Shown piece by piece: positions 19,118-25,453 of a stretch of 64,000 nt of DNA (positions are counted from its first letter, which is position 1; each line of letters starts with the position of its first letter). The notes beneath the pieces are model-generated. The model saw only the letters and a program-made list of their open reading frames with translations, searched no databases and was not told where the DNA came from. The stretch covers positions 1,054,001-1,118,000 of the forward strand of contig NZ_CP011310.1 in NCBI RefSeq assembly GCF_001077815.2, given 5' to 3'. The DNA is from Aurantiacibacter atlanticus (lineage in GTDB: Bacteria; Pseudomonadota; Alphaproteobacteria; Sphingomonadales; Sphingomonadaceae). The translations under genes and the position numbers were made by a program.

Positions 19118-20254
19118 ATGACCTCGGATGATCCATTTGGCCGACGACCCCATTCGGTTGTCGAGGAGTTCTATCGCCGCGAAAAACAGAGAAGCGATCT
19201 GATTAAACAGGCGCTTGGCCCGACCTATGCGCTGCAACAGCAAATGAACGCGCTCAAACCGCATCTGGGCTTAATGTCCGAAATGCAAAACGCAGGCATA
19301 CTTGGTGCCGTAGATCAGGCGCGAAAGCTCCATGCTGAAGAATTCAGGTCGCTCAACCTATTGATGTCCTCTCAAAGACTTTCAGGTGTCACCCAAGCTG
19401 CGATGGCATTGAGCCAGCACAATGACGGGCTGCTATCCAACATCCGAAACCTGTCGCGGTCCTTTGACACAGGCATCCTTGCGACGGCGAAAGCGCTGCA
19501 AGGCAATAATTCTGTCCTAGCTGCCGCAATGGCAGCTTCCAAATGGCAGGATCAATGGAAGTCGTTGGCGGAACAGCTTTCACCTGGCCTGCTAGCTCTG
19601 CGCGCGACTGCCGAACGAGCAATGATTCTCGATATGGCGACGCTCCGTGCAACGGCTGAGCATTTGCATGGTTCAGCGGCGTACATCGCAGCCCAACAAG
19701 TCATCGAAGCCCAAGAGTTGGCGGAAGCACTCACTCACGCGGAAACGCCGGATGAAAGTGCAAAGCTCTTTGTGGCATTCGTCGCCGCGATTGCGGCAAT
19801 CTTCAAAGCTCTGGGAGACAACACGGTCGATGAGTTGCGGCGTCAAGGATTGCTTGGATTGCTGGTGATCACAATGACAATCATGGCGCTGCCGCAGCTT
19901 CAACCCGACCCTGGCATGACCGCCGAAGAACAGCAGGCATATTCAGAGCTTCAGGAAAAAGTCGATGATCTACAAGACAGCCTGCGGGAGCTTATCGAAG
20001 CGGAGGGAGAACTGAGCGGGGAGTATGTGGCTTCGCTTCCGAGAGGCGAATTGGCCCGCAAAGCCAACATTCGCTCTGGTCCTTCAGGTTCAGCGGCCCG
20101 CATTATGGTTGCCGATGCGGGAACGCCGATTGCCGTTGTGAAGAGCGAAAAGCGATGGAGACTTGTTGTCTATCGAGACCCTCTGACCGAACAACTCGCG
20201 CAGGGTTGGGTTTATGAGACGCTGGTTGCCATGGTGGGCGATGATCAGTCTTAA
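19118..20254 (+). CDS. Membrane protein with C-terminal SH3-like domain
   Basis: A 378-residue protein divergent from the 2191-aa gene. The N-terminal half is soluble and helical, possibly coiled coil (many Gln/Leu/Met). Two adjacent hydrophobic segments follow (AFVAAIAAIFKAL and GLLGLLVITMTIMAL). An acidic coiled-coil linker precedes a bacterial SH3-like domain over the last 75 residues, with 'KANIRSGPSG' and '...WRLVVY..QGWVYETLV'. Such SH3 modules usually bind peptides or cell wall. A longer start at 19019 exists, but its extra 33 residues do not look coding; neither start has a good Shine-Dalgarno. Its position suggests a link to the defence cargo, without direct evidence. Confidence 0.6.
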   Translation: MTSDDPFGRRPHSVVEEFYRREKQRSDLIKQALGPTYALQQQMNALKPHLGLMSEMQNAGILGAVDQARKLHAEEFRSLNLLMSSQRLSGVTQAAMALSQHNDGLLSNIRNLSRSFDTGILATAKALQGNNSVLAAAMAASKWQDQWKSLAEQLSPGLLALRATAERAMILDMATLRATAEHLHGSAAYIAAQQVIEAQELAEALTHAETPDESAKLFVAFVAAIAAIFKALGDNTVDELRRQGLLGLLVITMTIMALPQLQPDPGMTAEEQQAYSELQEKVDDLQDSLRELIEAEGELSGEYVASLPRGELARKANIRSGPSGSAARIMVADAGTPIAVVKSEKRWRLVVYRDPLTEQLAQGWVYETLVAMVGDDQS

Positions 20255-20354
20255 GCGATGCGGCAGGTTCATGTGATAATGATGAGGCAACGCTGCCTCG
20301 TCCCAGTGCTTAGAGCGTGAAAGTTTCGCCGGCGGGAGCGGAGGGGAATACTAG

Positions 20355-20939
20355 ATGGTCAGCTTCAGCAACTTCCAGCGGCTCGATCCCGTCGCGCGGG
20401 ATGTCGCGATCGAATTGCTCGCTAACGCGCAAGGGCAGCCGCCCTCGTTCATGGCATTCATGTACCGGTGGATGGCCTTCAACGGCTGGATGTCTGCGGT
20501 GACCCTGAAGGACACTGACAGGGAGATGATCGATGCGTTCGTGGCTGCTCCGCGGCTGATCGACGCCTTCGATCAGCTGATGGCCGGCGATCCCAATTTT
20601 CGGCAGATGGTAACCGAGTTCACCGCCTTGTGGCCCGTGCTCAACGTGCGCAGCGTGCGAGCTAAGCTCGGCTATGACGCGTTTCGCCAGCACGATCGCG
20701 CCGCGCTGCTGGCGCTCTGTGCGGCGGCGAATGTTAAGCAACAGCCCTCCGGCTGGGTCGCCGAAGGCCGTCCAAGCTGGGAGCAGCTACTGCGGACCAT
20801 CTATCAGGTGCGTTGCAATCTCTTCCACGGCGAGAAGTCGCCCCAGAGCCTCCGCGACCGTGATCTCGTGCTTGCCTCGGATCATATCCTGGCGCACTTC
20901 ATCGCGGCAACGGGATGCTTCGACTGGCACGATCATTGA
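20355..20939 (+). CDS. HEPN-like protein (194 aa)
   Basis: A good ribosome site (GGAGGGGA) precedes the ATG. The C-terminal 60 residues carry a HEPN signature: 'LLRTIYQVRCNLFHGEKSP' with R153-x4-H158, followed by 'RDLVLASDHILAHFI'. This is the usual Apea-type HEPN pattern found in toxin and abortive-infection RNases. The N-terminal part is helical and unassigned. It overlaps the next gene, so the two probably form a two-gene unit. Whether it is an active RNase cannot be told from the motif alone. Confidence 0.65.
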   Translation: MVSFSNFQRLDPVARDVAIELLANAQGQPPSFMAFMYRWMAFNGWMSAVTLKDTDREMIDAFVAAPRLIDAFDQLMAGDPNFRQMVTEFTALWPVLNVRSVRAKLGYDAFRQHDRAALLALCAAANVKQQPSGWVAEGRPSWEQLLRTIYQVRCNLFHGEKSPQSLRDRDLVLASDHILAHFIAATGCFDWHDH

Positions 20940-22222
20940 GCAAGCTCGCGCTCTGGGCAGCCGACAAGACGGTGGCGCTAACCGGTCAGCGCCGCCATCT
21001 CCACAAGGGCGCCATGGTGGCCCCAGCCTTCACTGCGCCACTGCTGGCACCGCAGATCCAATTCGGGCCAACTGCCTTGGCCGCTGCGATCGCGCGCACC
21101 GCGACTCTTCGCAACGCGCCACCGGCCTTGCTCGCGCACATGAAGGACAGCGCGCTGAGCGAAGCGCAGATTCTGCTCGCCGACGGGCCCGGTTTTGAAC
21201 TGTCGGACCTGCTATCAAACCTAGCAGACAGCGAGCGCACCCATTTCGCCTCGCGGGTCGGCGCAGGCATCACCGATCTCTATATGAACGCGTTGGGCTA
21301 TGGCTGGCGCGACAATGCGGCCTGCCTGTCGTCATCGCTCGAGCCTCATGCCGATTTCCTCTATCATGGCGGCGCCGCGCTCGGTCACGGCATCGTGCTG
21401 GCCGAGGCACGCGGCTCGTTCGCCGCGAAGGCCAGCGACGCCAAGATGGCGGCGGAGGCGCAGCGTAAATATCTGCGTCAGGTCCGACCCTATATCGGTG
21501 CGGCCTCACCCCACGGCCAGGTCATCCACGGCTACTCGATCGCGTTCGGTGCACGTCCGGGGATCGCCGGGGCCTTCCTGCGGCTGTCGCAGACATTGCG
21601 CCCCAAGGCCAAGCCCACCAAGCCCCCCGTGCCGGCCCCGGCGCCGGGAGCGTCGAACCCCGTGCCGGCAGCGATGGCGCTGGCGACGTACCGCTCGAGC
21701 TTCATTCTCATGGATACGCTGCCGGTCGCCGGCTGGATCGACTGGCTCAGTGGCGACCACGATTTGCCGGAAGACGCTGAACCTGTGACCTTCTTCAGGT
21801 TCGATTATGCGGGCCGGTCATTTCTTGCCTCGATCGACGCGCTGGCACCGTATCGATCTCCCTATCTTTGGCTCGACGAGCTCCATGACCATCCGTTCTG
21901 GCGTCACCGCTGGGAGCGGCGCTGGGCGAGCGGCCCGCCGCCGCTCTATATGTTCGCCATCGAGGAGAAAGCAGGCACCGCGTTTCTCGACGCATTGACC
22001 GGCATGATACGCTTCGGCCCTCGTGAACGGCCCGAAACCCTGGAATTGCCGGTGAACGATCTTGCGGGCTTTGCCGCCGGCGGCGCGGAACCGGCCGGAC
22101 GACGCACGGGCGAGGACTACGACTATGCGCTGTTCCGCGACGGTCTCGCCTTGCTGGCGGGGCCACCGCCGGGGAAGCTGACGGGTATTCGGACTTGGCA
22201 TCCGAAAGAAGGATTAACCTGA
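20915..22222 (+). CDS. Hypothetical protein paired with the HEPN gene (435 aa)
   Basis: I do not recognise a family. The protein is soluble, Ala/Pro-rich in the middle (a 'KPTKPPVPAPAPGAS' linker near residue 235), with a possible second globular domain after it ('RFDYAGRSFLAS..APYRSPYLWLDEL'). The start is uncertain: the ATG at 20915 lies inside the HEPN gene, and an in-frame TTG at 20936 overlaps its stop codon. Either way the genes are translationally linked, so this may be the partner (antitoxin, sensor or second effector) of the HEPN protein. Confidence 0.6.
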   Translation: MLRLARSLSKLALWAADKTVALTGQRRHLHKGAMVAPAFTAPLLAPQIQFGPTALAAAIARTATLRNAPPALLAHMKDSALSEAQILLADGPGFELSDLLSNLADSERTHFASRVGAGITDLYMNALGYGWRDNAACLSSSLEPHADFLYHGGAALGHGIVLAEARGSFAAKASDAKMAAEAQRKYLRQVRPYIGAASPHGQVIHGYSIAFGARPGIAGAFLRLSQTLRPKAKPTKPPVPAPAPGASNPVPAAMALATYRSSFILMDTLPVAGWIDWLSGDHDLPEDAEPVTFFRFDYAGRSFLASIDALAPYRSPYLWLDELHDHPFWRHRWERRWASGPPPLYMFAIEEKAGTAFLDALTGMIRFGPRERPETLELPVNDLAGFAAGGAEPAGRRTGEDYDYALFRDGLALLAGPPPGKLTGIRTWHPKEGLT

Positions 22223-22486
22223 GGATTGCGCGAGGCACGGAGCGCGGATGGGCGTAGTTTTGGCATTCAACGAGTGAAGTAGGTCAGGCTCGGCTCGTCG
22301 GCCAACGATAGAAGTTCATCCCCGGCAAGTTTCAGTCGTCATTCGTCCTAGCAAGAAACTTGCGGCCGCTTTCTCCAGTGTCTCGTCGCAAAGCCGCCTT
22401 TCCGCTTTCGGCCCAGGAGTAGGCGCTAAATTGGCTCGGAGCCTTCCTTTGCTTGTGGCGATACTTCACGCAACCATGCGCAAAGG

Positions 22487-22520
22487 TGTCCGAAATTTGC
22501 ATGTATTTTTCGGACACCCG
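22487..22520. repeat. Perfect 11-bp inverted repeat in the gap before abiE
   Basis: Arms GGTGTCCGAAA and TTTCGGACACC are perfectly complementary around a 12-base AT-rich centre. It lies about 40 bp past the abiEii stop. No T-run follows, so a simple terminator is not obvious; a recombinase or protein-binding site is equally possible. The rest of 22223-22560 shows no gene. Confidence 0.55.
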
Positions 22521-22560
22521 CCTTTTGACGAAGTGGCTGCACAGCGGAAAGGCTTCACCA

Positions 22561-23427
22561 TCATGAAGCCCGAGTGAGGCGCTCGCATGCAGGACCGATC
22601 AGGGCCCATATGGCATCAACGACTTCCTGCAGTTCGACATTCTCGAGCTCGATTGAGGCTGCGTAGGCTTTCCACTGTCGCTGCTTGTTCGGATCGTCCG
22701 CCATCTCCGGCGTAAGGCCGGCAGGTCGTTCAGTAGGGATGGCTGTTTCCCGCCGCTCGAAAGTCGCGGCCAAGGCGGCATCGAGTTCTTCGTCGGGGAC
22801 ATTGATTGACCTTGGGATCGCCCACAGATCGTAGAAGTCCTTCATGCGTCCGTTGGCAATTCCGAGCACCACGATTGCCTGGAACTTCTCGGCTATCACT
22901 GTTGCGGGAGGATAGGTCCGGATGTTCGGCGCGGGCAGATCGAGCAGCGTTGGATAGTCCAGCTGACGTGTCGGGTCGGCCATCGCGTCGCCGAAACCAA
23001 TGTCGATGGTGATCGGGATGCGCGTCTTCTCGAGATAGGCGACGGTCTTCAGGCGAGTGCCGCCATACTCCATCTCCTCGCGGATTGCCGTCGCCGAGAG
23101 GTTGTCGATATCGAAGACCAGTCCGTCGTCTACATCAACGCTCATGATTTCCTTGAAATCGGCCACAAGCCGGTCGGCATCCGCATCGCCGTGGCCGAGG
23201 AAATCCGCATCGCGCGTGACCCGGTTATCGTCGTCGAGCCAGATGGTCACGAGCATCCCGCCCTTGAGGACGAAGCGATTCCGATGCTCGGAGAGTGACA
23301 GGCGATAGAGAAGCCGCTCGAGCGCGAAACGCACGAGCACCACATCGAACACCTTTCCTTCCGCCCGTGCCAGATTGAGCAGGCGGTCTTTGACCGACTT
23401 GGCGAGGTTGACCGGCTGCCTAGCCAT
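22561..23427 (-). CDS. abiEii: AbiEii/AbiGii-family nucleotidyltransferase toxin
   Basis: A 288-residue member of the nucleotidyltransferase family that provides the toxin in type IV AbiE toxin-antitoxin and abortive-infection systems. The polymerase-beta-like core shows 'FVLKGGMLV' (residues 53-60) and 'VTRDADFLG' (70-78), then 'PITIDIGFGD' and 'RTYPPATVIAEKFQAIV', all typical of AbiEii. It overlaps the upstream antitoxin gene by 8 nt, the usual AbiE arrangement. Known relatives modify tRNA acceptor ends and block growth reversibly; that activity is inferred here. Confidence 0.88.
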   Translation of the reverse strand: MARQPVNLAKSVKDRLLNLARAEGKVFDVVLVRFALERLLYRLSLSEHRNRFVLKGGMLVTIWLDDDNRVTRDADFLGHGDADADRLVADFKEIMSVDVDDGLVFDIDNLSATAIREEMEYGGTRLKTVAYLEKTRIPITIDIGFGDAMADPTRQLDYPTLLDLPAPNIRTYPPATVIAEKFQAIVVLGIANGRMKDFYDLWAIPRSINVPDEELDAALAATFERRETAIPTERPAGLTPEMADDPNKQRQWKAYAASIELENVELQEVVDAIWALIGPACERLTRAS

Positions 23428-24040
23428 TGGAGGTGAGGGCCTCGAGATAGGGTTGCATCTTCTTCCAGGCGCCGCCTTCGACGGCAGCCTGGGCTATTTC
23501 GCCGGGCCGAGCTTTTCTCTGTTCGATCGCGGCACGAAGGCCTTCAATTGCGACCGAGCGGTCAACGAGTCTCGAGTTCCTGAAGACATCCGCCAGCGTC
23601 TTGGGCACGGAATAGATGGGTACGGATACCCCGGCGATCTGGTGGTGCTCGATTCCCTGCTGGAGGTATTTGTCGCTGAAGCGAACGGTGCGGATTGGGG
23701 GATAGGTCAGGGTAGGCGACCAGTCCTGGTTTCCGATCGCGACCCAGATGCGGCGCGGCATCTGGTCGGTAAGGCCGTGAAAGGCGAGCGCCGAGAGCAT
23801 TGCAATCACGCCTTTGGGGATCTTCTTTGCTATTTCCGCCAGAGCTTGGTCAGCGTCGGTCTCGGCATCGGCGTATTGATAGAGGCCGCGCGATATTCGC
23901 TCGATTTCGCCGTCTTCGAGGGCCCGGGCTATGGTTTGAGGAGCGACGCCTGCCTTGCGCAGTTCGCGCGCGCGCAGGATTGGCTGCGCGCCGAACAGTT
24001 CGCGCAGGGTGTCGCGCTGTGTTCCTTGCTCTTGTGGCAT
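23420..24040 (-). CDS. abiEi: AbiEi-type antitoxin/transcriptional repressor
   Basis: A 206-residue protein starting MPQEQGTQRD, with a winged-helix N-terminus ('ILRARELRKAGVAPQTIARALEDGEIERISRGLYQYA') typical of AbiEi, and a C-terminal domain including 'YSVPKTLADVFRNSRLVDRSVAIEGLRAAIE' (quoted in parts). It precedes and overlaps abiEii. I chose the internal ATG at 24040 because the upstream extension to 24400 runs antisense through the S24 repressor gene. AbiEi proteins repress their own operon; an inverted repeat TTCCTC/GAGGAA (24051-24056 and 24078-24083) just upstream is a possible operator. Confidence 0.85.
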   Translation of the reverse strand: MPQEQGTQRDTLRELFGAQPILRARELRKAGVAPQTIARALEDGEIERISRGLYQYADAETDADQALAEIAKKIPKGVIAMLSALAFHGLTDQMPRRIWVAIGNQDWSPTLTYPPIRTVRFSDKYLQQGIEHHQIAGVSVPIYSVPKTLADVFRNSRLVDRSVAIEGLRAAIEQRKARPGEIAQAAVEGGAWKKMQPYLEALTSNG

Positions 24041-24167
24041 CGCGTGACATTTCCTCAAACTGGAATTAATATTATCCGAGGAATTGTCACATAGCACTGG
24101 ACTGCTTTGGATCGCAAGCGCGCAGTCCATTTCGAGCTTATGACTTCGGTCTATCGACCGCAAAAGG

Positions 24168-24803
24168 TCAGAGCGCTCGCCCGAACCAGATGACCCGCCC
24201 AACCACGTGCACTTCGGAGCGGTCCATATCGTTCCAGGTCGGATATGCCGGATTGTCGCTGGCGACGGTGATCTGCCTCGCTCCTGGCTTGATAGCGATG
24301 CGTTTGACAGCCAGCACATCGTCGGTGCGCAGAACATAGATGCCATCGCGCAGCCGCGAGCCATGATCCGACGCATCGACGAGGACCTCGTCGCCGTCAC
24401 TCAGAGTAGGCTCCATGGAATCCCCAAGGACACGCACAATCGACAGGCTGGCGCTCTTGGCGGGCGTCAGTGCGCGCAGCCAGCGTTCATCGAAGCCGAA
24501 CCTTGTATAGGCATTTTCGCTGGCCGCAATCGCGCCAAACCCGGCCGAGGCCTGCACATCGAGAATGGGGATCTCGACCATGCCATCATTGTCGCTCTTT
24601 TCCGGGCCACCGAGCACGTGCTCATCGACCCCCAAGAAGGAGGCGAGCATTCGGCGATCCTCCGGCTCGAGCGTCTTGGGCGAACCGCGCTTGATGAACT
24701 GCTGGATGTAGCTGGGGTTGCGACCGAGCATCCGCGAGATCGCGGCATAGCCGCTTCCTCGCTCACGCAGGAGCCGGTCGAGCTCTTGTCGGACTTGTTC
24801 CAT
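24168..24803 (-). CDS. XRE-S24 (LexA/CI-like) repressor
   Basis: A 211-residue repressor. Residues 1-60 form a helix-turn-helix ('AAISRMLGRNPSYIQQFIKRG'-type, quoted in part). Residues 85-211 are a peptidase S24 domain with catalytic Ser129 in 'LGDSMEPTLSDGDEV' and Lys167 in 'DVLAVKRIA'. An Ala87-Gly88 pair is a candidate self-cleavage site. Such proteins are cleaved during the SOS response, releasing phage or conjugative-element genes. It is divergent from the small gene at 24914. The intergenic region contains paired AGAACATA-type repeats that also occur at the transfer promoters, so it is the leading candidate for their regulator. Confidence 0.88.
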   Translation of the reverse strand: MEQVRQELDRLLRERGSGYAAISRMLGRNPSYIQQFIKRGSPKTLEPEDRRMLASFLGVDEHVLGGPEKSDNDGMVEIPILDVQASAGFGAIAASENAYTRFGFDERWLRALTPAKSASLSIVRVLGDSMEPTLSDGDEVLVDASDHGSRLRDGIYVLRTDDVLAVKRIAIKPGARQITVASDNPAYPTWNDMDRSEVHVVGRVIWFGRAL

Positions 24804-24855
24804 TGTCTCGTGCCTTCGTTCCGGATCGTAGGATTCTTCCTAGACCTGAGGCTGC

Positions 24856-24884
24856 TTTCCTACTAAGAACATAACAAGAACACA
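24856..24884. promoter_or_regulatory. Candidate operator/promoter between the S24 repressor and orf24914
   Basis: TTTCCTAC (24856-24863) is followed at once by AGAACATA (24866-24873) and AGAACACA (24877-24884), the latter two being direct repeats 11 bp apart. The same TTTCCTAC lies 55-85 bp before the starts of three other genes, and similar 11-bp repeats lie near the traA and 43.5-kb promoters. Confidence 0.6.
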
Positions 24885-24913
24885 AGTGATTCTTGAGTTG
24901 ATGCGAGTTGTAG

Positions 24914-25246
24914 ATGACCCTGCTGGAACGGATCGAAAACCATCTGAGAGATAACGACATTTCCGCGACCACCTTCGGGAGAGAAGCTGTTGGTGATCCA
25001 CGCTTTGTGCTCGATCTCAGGAAAGGCCGCAATCCGCGCCGCAGGACCGTGATGCGGCTGGAGGCCTACCTGGCTGAGTGTGGCGCCAACGCCGGTGTCT
25101 GCCAGTGTGGGAACGACCGCATCACGAACGGGCGTTCCAGCAAGCAATTCAAATATCCGGCCAAGTCGGCTATGGTCGACAGGCTCGAAACTGGAGCATC
25201 CCAGAGGGGAGGCCACTCTGGATCTGGCGAAGGAGACAATCGATGA
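24914..25246 (+). CDS. Small putative DNA-binding protein divergent from the S24 repressor
   Basis: 110 residues. The first 55 (MTLLERIENHLRDNDISATT...DPRFVLDLRKGRNPRRRTVMRLEAYL) look like the small helix-turn-helix proteins that accompany phage-type repressors in alphaproteobacteria. The rest is low-complexity, ending GGHSGSGEGDNR, and may be disordered. No good Shine-Dalgarno is visible. Its stop overlaps the next start as ATGA, so the two are translationally coupled. A Cro-like opposing regulator is a reasonable guess, not shown. Confidence 0.6.
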   Translation: MTLLERIENHLRDNDISATTFGREAVGDPRFVLDLRKGRNPRRRTVMRLEAYLAECGANAGVCQCGNDRITNGRSSKQFKYPAKSAMVDRLETGASQRGGHSGSGEGDNR

Positions 25247-25452
25247 GCAATCCTGACAACTCCCTGCCGCCTTCCAAGGACGACTGGCAGGGCTTTCGCG
25301 AAATCGATCGCGCAATCGCCGAGAATCGAATGACCGCGTATAATTGGAGGAAAGCCTGGGCGGACCCGTGGAGTCGAGCTGGCCTGATCCTCTTTGCCAT
25401 ACTATTCACGGCTTTCGTTATCTTCGTCGTGATCTACGACGGCCTGCTCTGA
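25243..25452 (+). CDS. Small single-pass membrane protein (69 aa)
   Basis: Starts at an ATG overlapping the previous stop (ATGA), with AAGGAG 8 nt upstream. A soluble N-terminal half (SNPDNSLPPSKDDWQGFREI) precedes one membrane helix (RAGLILFAILFTAFVIFVVIY). It ends one base before the converging traG stop. Function unknown; its coupling to the regulator suggests an accessory role in transfer or entry control. Confidence 0.65.
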   Translation: MSNPDNSLPPSKDDWQGFREIDRAIAENRMTAYNWRKAWADPWSRAGLILFAILFTAFVIFVVIYDGLL

Positions 25453-25453
25453 C

